Positions 17,048 through 27,007 of a DNA stretch of 64,000 nucleotides are shown here, one piece after another; positions within the stretch are counted from its first letter, which is position 1, and each line of letters starts with the position of its first letter. The translations under genes and the position numbers were made by a program. Source of the stretch: Hyphomicrobiales bacterium (GTDB lineage Bacteria > Pseudomonadota > Alphaproteobacteria > Rhizobiales > Beijerinckiaceae). Location: assembly GCA_900466745.1 (NCBI GenBank), contig UBNE01000001.1, positions 89,221 to 153,220 of the forward strand. The letters run 5' to 3'. The notes under the pieces are model-generated. The model ran no database searches, was not told where the DNA came from, and saw nothing but the letters and a program-made list of their open reading frames with translations.

Positions 17048-17674
17048 ATGAGCGGCGCCGTGCCGGCGGCGACGCCGGGCCTCGTCCTCGCCGGCGGCCT
17101 CTCCCGCCGCATGGGCGGCGGCGACAAGCCGCTCCGGATGCTGGCCGGCCGGCCGATCCTCGCCCATGTCGTGGAGCGGCTGCGCGGGCAGTGCGACGGC
17201 CTGCTGATCAACGCCAATGGCGATCCCGCCCGCTTCGCCGCCTACGGCCTGCCGGTGCTGGCCGATACGGTGCCGGGCTTCGCCGGGCCGCTCGCGGGCA
17301 TCCTCGCCGGGCTGGACTGGCTCGCCGCCGCGCGGCCGGGCGCCGGCTGGCTCGTCAGCGTCGCCGCCGACACGCCTTTCGCCCCGAACGATCTGGTCGC
17401 CCGCCTGCATGCCGCCCGCGCCGCGGCCGGGACGGCGCTGGCCTGCGCCGCCTCCGCCGGGCGGCGGCATCACGCCATCGGCCTCTGGCCGGTCGAATTG
17501 CGGCACGATCTGCGCGCCGCCCTGGCCTCGGGCGAGCGCCGGCTCGGCCGATGGACCGAAAAGCATGGCGTGGCCGTCGCCGAATGGCCGGCCGAGCCGG
17601 TAGACCCCTTCTTCAACATCAACACGCCGGAGGAACTGGCCGAGGCGGATGGCCTTCTGCGGCGACTGCGTTAG
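17048..17674 (+). CDS. mobA: Molybdenum cofactor guanylyltransferase
   Basis: A 208-residue nucleotidyltransferase that links GMP to molybdopterin, forming Mo-bis-MGD for DMSO-reductase family enzymes. The GTP-binding signature [16 protein letters not shown] lies at 14-29 (Lys27), and the conserved metal-binding region SVAADTPF and the C-terminal [10 protein letters not shown] stretch are also present. Length is normal. It follows the DUF2478 gene closely, and moeA lies 2.4 kb away, so this is a loose molybdenum-cofactor neighbourhood. It is followed by a cluster of palindromic repeats. Confidence 0.93.
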   Translation: MSGAVPAATPGLVLAGGLSRRMGGGDKPLRMLAGRPILAHVVERLRGQCDGLLINANGDPARFAAYGLPVLADTVPGFAGPLAGILAGLDWLAAARPGAGWLVSVAADTPFAPNDLVARLHAARAAAGTALACAASAGRRHHAIGLWPVELRHDLRAALASGERRLGRWTEKHGVAVAEWPAEPVDPFFNINTPEELAEADGLLRRLR

Positions 17675-17781
17675 CGAAAGCCGAGTTCGGGTCCTCCCGG
17701 ACGCAGCGCCCGGGTCCGATCTTCGATCGGCCCGAGGATAAACGCCGCGGAGATCCGGGATCCATGCCTTTGCCGGACAGG

Positions 17782-17888
17782 CTAGCGCATCGGACCGAAA
17801 AGTGGAATCCACTTTTCGGAAAAATCCGATGCACTAACAATAAGATAGATCATCGTTACCGCGTCCGAAAGGACGCGCGATGATCTAG
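17782..17888. repeat. Dispersed palindromic intergenic element, type B (two hairpins)
   Basis: A full-length type B copy running from CTAGCGCATCGGACCG to CGCGATGATCTAG. The first hairpin pairs CGGACCGAAAAGTGG with CCACTTTTCGG...TCCG; the second pairs GATCATCG...GCGTCC with GGACGC...CGATGATC. Copies at 40732-40835 and 53198-53304 match it in the opposite orientation. It lies between converging mobA and the SRPBCC gene. Confidence 0.85.
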
Positions 17889-17895
17889 GGCACGG

Positions 17896-17916
17896 ATCCC
17901 GGGTCAAGCCCGGGAT
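17896..17916. repeat. Short hairpin repeat ATCCCGGG-TCAAG-CCCGGGAT
   Basis: A perfect 8-bp stem with a 5-base loop, immediately after the type B element. The sequence, continuing into GACC, matches a short palindrome that I recall as widespread in Hyphomicrobiales intergenic DNA. It may help to end transcription between the converging genes. Confidence 0.6.
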
Positions 17917-17948
17917 GACCGCGTCTTTCTGAACAGAATCGACAGGCT

Positions 17949-18359
17949 CTAACGACCTCCGCCCTCCAGCAGCGCCTTCAGCGCCGCGAGGTCGCGCGCC
18001 ACCATGCCGGCATCGGCGGCCATCTCGTCGTCGGACATGCCGGGGCGCTGGAACAGGGTGAAGATCACCTCGGCGCCGTCGCCATTGGCGACGACGCGCA
18101 TCGGGTTGTGCATGGCCGGGCCGCCATCGGGGATCACGGCATGGTCGAGGACGCCATGGTTGTTCGGCTCGCTGAACAGCACCCGCATCCGCCCCATCGG
18201 CGTCTCCGCCTGCCAGGTCATGCCCTCGACATGGACGAAGCTGTGGCCGAGCCCTTCGGCCCATTGCGGGAAATGCGCGGGGTCGGCGAGGAAGGCGTAG
18301 ACCTCCTCGGCCGGCCGGGCGATGCCGATGCTGATATGCCGGGTGGGGAAGACGGCCAT
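17949..18359 (-). CDS. SRPBCC superfamily protein (START/polyketide-cyclase-like)
   Basis: A 136-residue protein with the typical opening of the fold: ISIGIARPAEEVYAFLADPAHFPQWAEG, roughly residues 9-36, then a beta-rich core and a final long helix (ARDLAALKALLEGG). SRPBCC proteins bind hydrophobic ligands in a deep cavity; the ligand here is unknown. The start at ATG 18359 follows a GGAGGG ribosome site by six bases, deciding against a longer reading. It stands alone, converging on mobA across two repeat elements. Confidence 0.85.
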   Translation of the reverse strand: MAVFPTRHISIGIARPAEEVYAFLADPAHFPQWAEGLGHSFVHVEGMTWQAETPMGRMRVLFSEPNNHGVLDHAVIPDGGPAMHNPMRVVANGDGAEVIFTLFQRPGMSDDEMAADAGMVARDLAALKALLEGGGR

Positions 18360-18495
18360 CGCATGCCCTCCACTGCTCGCGTTTAGAACAAAGGAAGAAC
18401 ATAAAGCCCGCGCCGTCAAGCGCCTTTCGACGCCGGCGGCCGGTGCTCTCGAGGCTGCTCCATGTTCACGGAGGCACGCTGCGGCGCTCGGCGCT

Positions 18496-19608
<1,113 letters not shown>

Positions 19609-19639
19609 CTCGGAAGACTCCGTACGTTGCGCGGCCGTC

Positions 19640-19900
19640 TCAGGCCGCCTTGCGGATGTGGAAGACCAGCGTGCGGCCTTCGCCGGCCCGCTGCTCGATC
19701 GCGTCGCCGGTCTCGCGCGCCAGGTTCGGCAGGTCGATCGCCGCCATCGGGTCGGTGCAGCGGACGACGATCAGGCTGCCGGCCGCCGCCGTGCCGAGCG
19801 CCTTGCGCACATGCAGCACGGGCAGGGGGCATTTCAGGCCGCGCAGATCGAGCGCAATCGTGTCCATGGTCGCGCCCGGTCGGGTCGTTGAGGTCGTCAT
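19640..19900 (-). CDS. tusA: TusA-family sulfurtransferase (sulfur relay protein)
   Basis: An 86-residue TusA/YeeD-like protein. The signature LDLRGLKCPLPVLHVRKAL contains the conserved CPxP (Cys24 on this start), which carries persulfide sulfur. TusA proteins pass sulfur to tRNA thiolation, to the molybdenum cofactor or to sulfur oxidation. An inner ATG at 19867 would give a 75-residue protein that begins right at the conserved domain; neither start has a good ribosome site, so the N-terminus is uncertain. It stands directly upstream of mrp and divergent from moeA. Confidence 0.88.
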   Translation of the reverse strand: MTTSTTRPGATMDTIALDLRGLKCPLPVLHVRKALGTAAAGSLIVVRCTDPMAAIDLPNLARETGDAIEQRAGEGRTLVFHIRKAA

Positions 19901-20064
19901 GCTTCATATGATGGCTGTCCGGGCCGGGGCAACCTGCCTCGTCGCCGCGGCTTGACCGGCCGGCGCCTGGCAAGGGAGAAAGCGCAGGGGCTGCGGCATC
20001 GGCCGCGGCTGCCGGAGAGGCGGATTGCGATGGCAGCGGACGGTCGAGGGCAGCGGGAGCCGCG

Positions 20065-21312
20065 ATGGCGCGCCTGAAGGGCATCGGCCCGGGCCGGGCG
20101 ATGATGACGGTCGACGAGGCCGGCCGGCGCGCGGCTTCGCTGGCCGCTCCGGTCGCCGGCGTGGAGACGCTGCCGCTGGCCGAGGCCGACGGGCGGGTGC
20201 TGGCCGGCGACATCGTCGCCGGGATGCCGCTGCCGCCCTTCGCCAATTCGGCCGTCGACGGCTATGCGCTGCGCTTCGACGATCTGGCGGCGGCTGCCGA
20301 GACCCGCCTGCCGCTGCTCGGCCGGGTCACGGCCGGCGAGGCGGCGAACGCGCCGCTCGGCCGCGGCGCCCTGCGCATCTTCACCGGCGCGCCGATTCCG
20401 CCGGGAGCCGACACCGTGGTGATGCAGGAGGACGTGACCTGCGACGGCGCCGTCGTGGCGCTGCCGCCGGGCTTGCGCCGTGGCGCCAATCTCAGGCCGG
20501 CGGGCGAGGATGTCGCCCAAGGCGAGCGCGTGCTCGCGGACGGGCACCGCCTGCGTCCGCAGGATCTCGCCCTGCTGGCGGCGCTCGGGCTCGCGCGCGT
20601 CGCGGTGCGGCGGCGCCCGCGCGTGGCACTGTTCTCCACCGGCGACGAGCTGACCGAGCCCGGCCGCCCCCTGCCGCCGGCCGGGATCTACGACGCGAAC
20701 AGGGCGTTGCTGCGCGCCCTGCTGGCGCGCGCCGGCATCGAGACTCGCGATCTCGGCATCCTGCGCGACGAGCGCGACAGCCTGGCCGCCCGGCTCGGCG
20801 AGGCGGCGCGCGACTGCGATCTCGTGATGACCTCCGGCGGCGTCTCGGTCGGGGAGGAGGACCATGTCAGGGCCGCGCTGACGGCGCTCGGGACGCTCGA
20901 TTTCTGGCGCGTCGCGATCAAGCCGGGCAAGCCGGTCGCCTTCGGCGCGGTGGCGGGCACGCCTTTCCTCGGCCTGCCGGGCAATCCGGTTGCGGTCTTC
21001 GTCACCTTCGCGGTGGTGGCGCGCCCGCTGCTGGCGCGGCTGGCCGGGACGGCCTGCGCGCCGCTTCTGCCGGTGCCGGTGCGGCTTGGCTTCGCGCATC
21101 GCAGCAAGCCCGGGCGGCGCGAATATCTGCGCGTCTCGGTCGCGCCCGCGGCGGACGGGGTTGCGCTCGCCCGGCGGCATCCCGGCGAGGGGGCGGGCTC
21201 GCTCGCTTCGCTGGCGCAGTCGGACGGGCTGGTCGAGATCGCGGAGGAGCGGCCGCTGGCGGAGGCGGGCGAGATCCGGCCCTTCCTGCCCTATTCCGCC
21301 CTTCTCGGCTGA
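20065..21312 (+). CDS. moeA: Molybdopterin molybdotransferase
   Basis: A 415-residue MoeA that inserts molybdate into adenylylated molybdopterin. Domain signatures are NSAVDGYA (61-68), the FTGAPIPPGADTVVMQED block, the MoCF-binding FSTGDEL, the SGGVSVGEEDH loop and GLPGNPVAVFVTF near the C-terminus. A GGGAG site precedes the ATG at 20065. It is divergent from tusA-mrp. With mobA 2.4 kb away it supports molybdoenzyme maturation; no molybdate transporter or molybdoenzyme is in the window. Confidence 0.95.
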   Translation: MARLKGIGPGRAMMTVDEAGRRAASLAAPVAGVETLPLAEADGRVLAGDIVAGMPLPPFANSAVDGYALRFDDLAAAAETRLPLLGRVTAGEAANAPLGRGALRIFTGAPIPPGADTVVMQEDVTCDGAVVALPPGLRRGANLRPAGEDVAQGERVLADGHRLRPQDLALLAALGLARVAVRRRPRVALFSTGDELTEPGRPLPPAGIYDANRALLRALLARAGIETRDLGILRDERDSLAARLGEAARDCDLVMTSGGVSVGEEDHVRAALTALGTLDFWRVAIKPGKPVAFGAVAGTPFLGLPGNPVAVFVTFAVVARPLLARLAGTACAPLLPVPVRLGFAHRSKPGRREYLRVSVAPAADGVALARRHPGEGAGSLASLAQSDGLVEIAEERPLAEAGEIRPFLPYSALLG

Positions 21313-21326
21313 GCCGGCGCGGCCGC

Positions 21327-22103
21327 TCAGTCCCGCCGGAAGACGACGCTCGCGCCCCAGCCGAAGAACAGCGCGAGCAGGACCGTGACCAGCCCGTAGA
21401 GCCAGGGCCAGTCATAGGCGCCGGAGGCGAGGCGCTGTTCCGTGCCGGTCTTGATCACCTCGAAATTGGTCTGCTGGCGCGCCAGCGGCACGCCGCCGGC
21501 ATAGAGCACCACGTCGACGGTGTAGGAGCCGGTCGGCGCCGTCGCCGGCACGTCGATGGGCGCGCTGAACAGCGCGCTGGAGAGGAAGGTCACGCCCCGC
21601 TCCTCATAGGCGTAGAGGCCCTTTCCCTGCATGATCCGCACCAGGCTTTCGCGGAACAGGGTGGTCGAGGCGCTGTCGTCGTACCAGCCCTGCGAGGTGC
21701 GTTCGGCGTTGAGCAGGCCGACGCGGTCGCGCCGGGCCGTCTCCGGGCTCATCATCTCGGCGATCGGCCGGCTGCTCGCGACGAGCAGGAAGACCGGGTT
21801 TTCCGGGAAGCGGCGCTGGGTGGCGTTGATCCAGATCGGCCCGAGCCGTTCCTTCTGGCGCACCAGCAGCATGCGGCGCGGGCCGCGCACCGTGACGACG
21901 ATGTCGTAGGGGTCCCCGCGCGAGACGCTGCGCCCGTCGCGCTCGACCTGGCCGAAGACGGTGAGCTGGCTGCCGGTATAGTTGGAGGTGATCTGGATCT
22001 GGTGGCTCGACATCGCCGCGATCAGCGTCTCGGCCCGGCCGGCGGCGATCCCCGCGGGGAGGAGCAGGAGCAGCAGGGCGGCGAGATGCGGGAGCCGTCT
22101 CAT
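21327..22103 (-). CDS. TIGR02186-type membrane-anchored protein
   Basis: A 258-residue protein with a signal peptide or N-terminal anchor (LPHLAALLLLLLPAGIAAG), a periplasmic domain of about 200 residues, and a C-terminal transmembrane helix (LYGLVTVLLALFFGWGASVVF) ending in FRRD. The middle IVVTVRGP...LGPIWIN pattern matches the alphaproteobacterial family TIGR02186, which has no known function. Its ATG overlaps the stop of the TSUP permease gene by four bases (ATGA), so the two are translationally coupled. This pairing is common in the class and suggests a partner role in sulfur-anion export. Confidence 0.85.
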   Translation of the reverse strand: MRRLPHLAALLLLLLPAGIAAGRAETLIAAMSSHQIQITSNYTGSQLTVFGQVERDGRSVSRGDPYDIVVTVRGPRRMLLVRQKERLGPIWINATQRRFPENPVFLLVASSRPIAEMMSPETARRDRVGLLNAERTSQGWYDDSASTTLFRESLVRIMQGKGLYAYEERGVTFLSSALFSAPIDVPATAPTGSYTVDVVLYAGGVPLARQQTNFEVIKTGTEQRLASGAYDWPWLYGLVTVLLALFFGWGASVVFRRD

Positions 22104-23029
22104 CGCGCGCTCTCCGGCACGACCACGGAGAAGGGCTCGCTCGGCGCCAAGAACAGCTCGATCGCGAAGCGCAGGCCGACCGAGAGGATCAGCAGGGCGA
22201 GCAGCAGCCGGAAGGATTCGACGTTGAGGTTGCGCGCCGCCCTGCCGCCGAACTGCGCGCCGATGACGCCGCCGAGCAGGAGCAGGGTGGCGAGGATGAT
22301 GTCGACGGACTGGTTGGTGACGGCGTGCAGCAGCGTCGCGCCCGTCATCGTCACCAGGATCTGGAAGAGCGAGGTGCCGACGACGACCGCCGGCGGGATG
22401 CGGAAGAAATAGATCAGCCCCGGCACCAGGATGAAGCCGCCGCCGACGCCGAGCACCGCGCCGATGAAGCCGATGACGACGGCGAGCAGCGCGATCGGGA
22501 TCACGCTGCAATACAGGCCGGAGCGCGGAAAGCGCTGCCGGAAGGGCAGGCCCATCCACCAGGGATGCATGCCGCCGCGCCGCCTGCGCCGGGCCGGCTT
22601 GCCCGCCCGCACGCGCAGCATCGCCCTGAGCGCGTCGTAGAGCATCAGCCCGCCGATGATCGAGAACAGCGTGACATAGGACAGGGTGATGACCAGCTCG
22701 AGCTGTCCGAGCCGCCTCATCGCGTTGAAGAACAGCACGCCGAGCACGGTGCCGACGATGCCGCCGGAGACCAGCACGCCGCCGAGCTTGAGGTCGAGCG
22801 CCCTGCGCCGCAGATAGGTCAGCACGCCGGTCATCGAGGAGCCGGCGACCTGCGCCGCGACGGTGGCGACCGCCACCGCCGGGGGAATGTCGAGGAAGAT
22901 CAGCAGCGGCGTCAGCAAAAAGCCGCCGCCGACGCCGAACAGCCCGGAGATGAACCCGACCGCGCCGCTCAGGCCCAGCACCATCAGCACGCTGATCGGA
23001 AGCTCGGCAATCGGCAGGTAGATCTGCAC
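22100..23029 (-). CDS. TSUP family sulfite/anion permease (TauE/SafE)
   Basis: A 309-residue polytopic membrane protein. The two TSUP repeats show the family motif: GFISGLFGVGGGFLLTPLL near residue 25-43 and GAVLGVGGGFILVPGLIYF in the second half. A basic cytoplasmic loop [10 protein letters not shown] lies in the middle. TauE/SafE proteins export sulfite, sulfoacetate or other organosulfur anions. It is followed by the TIGR02186 gene with a four-base overlap. Upstream there is a type A repeat and a 12-bp hairpin before the Sel1-repeat gene, so this pair probably has its own promoter near 23030-23170. Confidence 0.9.
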   Translation of the reverse strand: MQIYLPIAELPISVLMVLGLSGAVGFISGLFGVGGGFLLTPLLIFLDIPPAVAVATVAAQVAGSSMTGVLTYLRRRALDLKLGGVLVSGGIVGTVLGVLFFNAMRRLGQLELVITLSYVTLFSIIGGLMLYDALRAMLRVRAGKPARRRRRGGMHPWWMGLPFRQRFPRSGLYCSVIPIALLAVVIGFIGAVLGVGGGFILVPGLIYFFRIPPAVVVGTSLFQILVTMTGATLLHAVTNQSVDIILATLLLLGGVIGAQFGGRAARNLNVESFRLLLALLILSVGLRFAIELFLAPSEPFSVVVPESAR

Positions 23030-23166
23030 GTCTTTCCCTCACGGACGGCGCCCGGGCGGTCCCTGGGCGCCGCTGATTCTAGGCTAGCCGGGTTAAGGCG
23101 AACTGTCGAAAAGAGAAGACGGGCGCTCGCGCGGCCCGTCTCCGGAGACGATTCATCTTCCTGCCG

Positions 23167-23198
23167 CGCCGATACGTCGGAAGCATGACGTATCGGCG
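23167..23198. repeat. 12-bp inverted repeat upstream of the TSUP operon
   Basis: CGCCGATACGTC (23167-23178) pairs perfectly with GACGTATCGGCG (23187-23198) around an 8-base loop. It lies 138 bases before the permease start codon and next to the type A element. It could be an operator, a transcript hairpin or an eroded arm of the repeat. Confidence 0.55.
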
Positions 23199-23199
23199 G

Positions 23200-23309
23200 A
23201 GCCCGGCGTATCGGGCTGAACATCGTATCCGGTCAGATCCGCCGGCTCGTCGATCCTGCGGCGGCTCGCCCCGGACAACCGCGTTCCGCTCTTCGGGCCG
23301 ATGCTCTAG
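23200..23309. repeat. Dispersed palindromic intergenic element, type A (diverged)
   Basis: Read on the minus strand it begins CTAGAGCATCGGCCCGAA and continues through GCAGGATCGACGAGCCGG to CCGGATACGAT and CCCGATACGCCGGGC. This follows the copy at 10851-10957 along its full length with many substitutions. The CTAG edge gives the TAG stop codon of the Sel1-repeat gene (23306-23308). Confidence 0.7.
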
Positions 23310-26300
23310 CTGCGCGACGGCTTGCCGGGTTTCGCCGCCGCGGCGGTGGGGCCGGCATCCCAGCCCTTCGGGGGCGGCGCGACCTCGTTGGCGGCGGCGT
23401 CGAGCGGCTTCGGCTTCCACTCGGCGGCGCGGGCCTTGGCGGCGGCGAGCTCGTCGGGCTTGAGGCGCTGGGCGACCTCGTCGCGCTTGCGGGCGGCGTC
23501 CTCGTCGCCCTGGCCCGCCGCGACGGTGAACCAGACATAGGACTGCGCCAGGTCGGTCGGGGCGCCGAGGCCGCGCCCGAGCAGGACGGCGAGGTTGTAC
23601 TGGCTGTCGCGCACGCCGAGCTCCGCCGCCTTGGCGAACCAGGCGGTCGCCGTGGCGTAGTCCGGCTTGCCGGCCGCGCCCTCGGCCGAAAGCACGGCGA
23701 GGTTGTGCATCGCCTTGGCGTTGCCGCGCTCGGCGGCGCGCTGGTACCAGATCCGCGCGAGCGCGATGTCGCGCGGCGCTCCGACGCCCTTCTCGAACAT
23801 GTTGCCGAGGCGGAACTGCGCCGGGGCGAGCCCGGCGACGGCGGCGCGCTCGAACAGGCGCAGCGCCAGCTTGGGGTCGCGGCTTCCGACGGGACCGTCG
23901 GCGGCGCGGCTCGCCAGCTCGTAGACGGCGCGCGCATCGCCGTCGAGCGCCGCCTTGCGCAGCCCGGCGCTGCCGAGCCCGGCCGGCAGCTCGCCGAGGC
24001 CGGTCACCGGCTGGACCGGCTCGGGGGCCGTGGCGGTCTCCGGAGCCGCCTGCGGCGCCTCCAGCGAGGGCAGGTTCGCGGCGGTGGAGGGAGTGGCGAA
24101 GGATGCGGCCTCGCCGTTTCCGGCCGTGGCCGTGCCGGAGGGGGCTGAGCCGGAGGCGGGCGACGCGGCCGAGGACCGGTCCTTGGCCGGCACCGGCTCG
24201 GCCGGCGCCGGGGCAGGCGCTTCCGAGGGGGTCGCGGCGGGCGCGGCCAGGCCGCGGCTCTGGTTGCTGACCGTCCTGGTGTCCTTGCGCAGCGTGGTGG
24301 TCACCACCTGGGCGGTGCCGAGCGCCAGGATCAGGGCGGCGAGGCCGAGCAGCAGCGGCCGCTTGCGCTTCTCCATGATCTCGCGCAGGCGGTTCGGGCT
24401 CTTGGCGGCGGGTTCGGCCGTGGGCGCGGGCGCGGCCGCGGCCTCGCTCGCGGCCTTGGCCGAGCGGCGCGCGGCGGCGATCAGGCTCTGGCGCACCGAT
24501 TGCGCGTCCGGGCTCGGCGCGGCGGCCTCCGGCCGCGGGCGGCCGGAGCCGGGCTCTAGCGGCAGGTCGAAGGCCGAGGCCGGCAGGGCGAGGCTCGGCT
24601 CGGTGCGCCTGGCCGCGCCGCCGGCCGGGCCCGGGCGGCCCGGCATGGCGAGGTCCGGCTCGCGCGGCTGCGCGGCCGTCGACTGTGCCGGCTCCGGGCG
24701 CATCGCCGCTTCGAGGGTGCGCGCGGTGGCGGAGCGTCCCGCCGCCGGCTTGCGCTCGCCCAGCAGCTCGCCTTCGAGATTGGCGAGGCGGCCCATGATC
24801 GCCTCAAGCGTCTGGTTGAGCGCGCCGAGCGCGTCCTGGGTCTGGCGCTCGGACGAGATCTGCGTGTCGCGCAGGCCGGAGACCAGGCTCGACAGCTCGG
24901 TGATGCCCTTGCCCGGCGCGGGCGAACCCTTGCCCTGGGCCAGCGCGGCCCGCTCGGCGGCGGTTTCGTCCCGCATCGAGCGCAGATGCACGACGAGGTC
25001 CTGCAAGGTGCGCTCGAGGCCGCTTTCGGCGCTGCGCGTCGCGGCGGCCTCGTCGAGCCTCGCGGCGATGCCGGCGATCTGCTGCTCCAGCGCCTCGAAG
25101 GAATCGGAATTCGCGCCCGGCGTGCCGGCCTCGTCGATCTTGTCGGCGAGATGGCGCAGCATGTCCTCGATCGGGCGCAGGTCGGCGGAAGCTTCGCGGG
25201 TTTCGGCCATGCGGGCGAATTCGCTCGAGGCGGCGATGCTCTCGATCCGCTCGGCCAGCGTTTCGATCTGGCGGATGACGGCGGCCGGGCTCTGCGCGGC
25301 GAGCTGCTCGACATGCTGCTGGAGCAGGTCGATGCGCCGGTCGAGCTGGTCGGCGGGGCGCTGCGTCGCGACCTCGTCGAACTTCTGCGACAGCCTGTCG
25401 ATCTGCTCGGCGAGCGCGGCCAGGGGCGCGGCCTCGAAATCGCGCGGCCGGCTCGAAAGCAGGCTGCCGCGGATGTCGTCGATGGCGGCGGAGAGGCTGC
25501 GCATCTCGCGCATGTCGGGCTGGGTCTCGCGCAGGCGGCCGATCTCGAAGCCGAGCATGGCGATCTGCTGCGACAGCTCCTCCAGCCGGTGGTCGCCGTC
25601 CTTCTGCGCGAAGAGGCCGCGCAGCTCGGCCATGTCGCGCGCCAGCGGCGCCAGATCGACACCGGCGCCGCCGGAGGCGAGGGCGTCGACCCTGGCGGCC
25701 AGCTCGGCGATGTCGTGCTGGAGACGCGGGTGGTCGCCCTGGGCACGATCGCGCGACAGGCGGGAGACCTCGGCCTCGAGCCGGGCGAGCGGCTTCAGGA
25801 TCGGTTCGAAATGGTCGCGGCCGGAGAGCTTGTCGAGGCGCTCGCCGAGGGCGGCGATCTTGCTTTCCAGCGATGCGGCGCGCTCCGCGGCGAAGGGCGC
25901 GGCCGGCCGCTGCTGCGCCGCGCCGCGTCGCGCCTCGGGCGAGAGCCGGGCGCCGAGCTCGCGCAGATCCGCGCGCAGCGCCGAGATGCGCTCCTGGGAG
26001 GAGGGCTCGGTCGGTGCCGGTTCGTCCTCGTCGCGGTCGAGCAGGCGCTGGCGCGAGCGGATGTCGGTGACGGCCGCGGCGAGCCCGTCGCGGCTGAAGG
26101 CCAGCCGGGGGGAGCGTTCGCCGGCGGCCGGCTGCCGGGTTTCGCCGGCGCGGCGCTCGATTTCGACGATGCGCTCGCCCATCGTCTTGATCGCTTCCGC
26201 GATGACGCTGGTGGCCCGCTCCTGGCGTTCGGCGGCGGCCCGCTCGCCGGAGGCGAGGCGATCCTCGGTCTGCTCGATCCAGCGGGCGATCGAGTCGAGC

Positions 26301-26647
26301 GCGCCCGCAGTGCGTGCGCTGGTCTCGCGCGTCAGCTTCTCGGCGGTGGCGGCCTGGCGCACCAGCGCGTCGATCTCCGAGCGGGAAGGGGTCTGGCGGA
26401 CGATGCGGGGCGCCGTGTCGGTCTTGCCCTGCGAAAGCTGGGCGAGGCGCTCGGACAGCGCCGCGATGTCGAGCTGCTCCGGCGGTGCTGCCGGCGCCTC
26501 GGCCTCGAAGGCGTCCTCATGCGCGTCGCGGATCTTGTGGTCGAGCCACGCGCCCAGCGTCATGCCGGCGCGGCGGGCTGCCGCCTTCGCCGCATCGCGG
26601 GTTCTCGGATCGACGCCCTTGACGCTCCAGGGCAAGCTGTTCGCCAT
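23306..26647 (-). CDS. Coiled-coil, single-TM, Sel1-repeat protein (PodJ-like architecture)
   Basis: An 1113-residue protein. The N-terminus carries a short conserved motif, VDPRTRDAAKAAARRAGMTL, seen in related alphaproteobacterial proteins. A long, Glu/Arg/Leu-rich coiled-coil region follows (about 75-650), then a Pro/Ala-rich stretch, one transmembrane helix (LLLGLAALILALGTAQVV, about 760-780) and a second Ala/Pro linker. About five Sel1/TPR-like repeats end the protein (about 895-1090; for example AQFRLGNMFEKGVG, AMHNLAVLSAEG). This cytoplasmic-coil / TM / periplasmic-Sel1 layout matches polarity proteins such as PodJ, and a role in polar localisation or envelope biogenesis is inferred. 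Start ATG 26647 has GGAGG upstream. Confidence 0.82.
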   Translation of the reverse strand: MANSLPWSVKGVDPRTRDAAKAAARRAGMTLGAWLDHKIRDAHEDAFEAEAPAAPPEQLDIAALSERLAQLSQGKTDTAPRIVRQTPSRSEIDALVRQAATAEKLTRETSARTAGALDSIARWIEQTEDRLASGERAAAERQERATSVIAEAIKTMGERIVEIERRAGETRQPAAGERSPRLAFSRDGLAAAVTDIRSRQRLLDRDEDEPAPTEPSSQERISALRADLRELGARLSPEARRGAAQQRPAAPFAAERAASLESKIAALGERLDKLSGRDHFEPILKPLARLEAEVSRLSRDRAQGDHPRLQHDIAELAARVDALASGGAGVDLAPLARDMAELRGLFAQKDGDHRLEELSQQIAMLGFEIGRLRETQPDMREMRSLSAAIDDIRGSLLSSRPRDFEAAPLAALAEQIDRLSQKFDEVATQRPADQLDRRIDLLQQHVEQLAAQSPAAVIRQIETLAERIESIAASSEFARMAETREASADLRPIEDMLRHLADKIDEAGTPGANSDSFEALEQQIAGIAARLDEAAATRSAESGLERTLQDLVVHLRSMRDETAAERAALAQGKGSPAPGKGITELSSLVSGLRDTQISSERQTQDALGALNQTLEAIMGRLANLEGELLGERKPAAGRSATARTLEAAMRPEPAQSTAAQPREPDLAMPGRPGPAGGAARRTEPSLALPASAFDLPLEPGSGRPRPEAAAPSPDAQSVRQSLIAAARRSAKAASEAAAAPAPTAEPAAKSPNRLREIMEKRKRPLLLGLAALILALGTAQVVTTTLRKDTRTVSNQSRGLAAPAATPSEAPAPAPAEPVPAKDRSSAASPASGSAPSGTATAGNGEAASFATPSTAANLPSLEAPQAAPETATAPEPVQPVTGLGELPAGLGSAGLRKAALDGDARAVYELASRAADGPVGSRDPKLALRLFERAAVAGLAPAQFRLGNMFEKGVGAPRDIALARIWYQRAAERGNAKAMHNLAVLSAEGAAGKPDYATATAWFAKAAELGVRDSQYNLAVLLGRGLGAPTDLAQSYVWFTVAAGQGDEDAARKRDEVAQRLKPDELAAAKARAAEWKPKPLDAAANEVAPPPKGWDAGPTAAAAKPGKPSRS

Positions 26648-27007
26648 CTTCGTGCTCGCCTCCAGGGCCTTGTCTCGCGGCAGGGCGGCTCCCTGCGCAC
26701 CGCAGCCACCGCGCGATCCGGCGATCCGTGAAAGGAAGGTTGACGAGGTCACGGGACCGGTCCGCGCCTCCGAGATTTCGCCGGCATGGTAAACACCGGG
26801 TTAAGAATTCCGCCTCACCCGTTAATTTTCCGCGAAGAGGCGCCGGGCGATGCGTCATTTGGGCACATTTAACCGTAACTTACCCCGCGCCGGGCGGATA
26901 TTACCTGACGCTAGGAGAGGGCATGCCGCATCATGGCGGCTCAAGCATCGGCGACGCTGCCAGTATGAGTCGGCGGAGCGATCCCTCTTTCTTCAAGGAT
27001 TGAACGC
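26648..27007. other. Divergent intergenic region, Sel1-repeat gene / MerR gene
   Basis: These 360 bases hold the promoters of two divergent genes. The middle (26790-26910) is AT-richer, with GGTTAAGAATTCCG, CCGTTAATTTTCC and TTTAACCGTAACTTACC. The small symmetric core GTAA-C-TTAC near 26875 could be part of a MerR-type operator, but this is weak. An AAGGA site precedes the MerR ATG. No ORF with family character is present. Confidence 0.5.

Noticed and set aside
23955..26792. Long plus-strand frame opposite the Sel1-repeat gene
   Set aside because: Ser/Arg/Ala-rich shadow of the coiled-coil gene; the minus-strand product has recognisable repeats and a TM helix.
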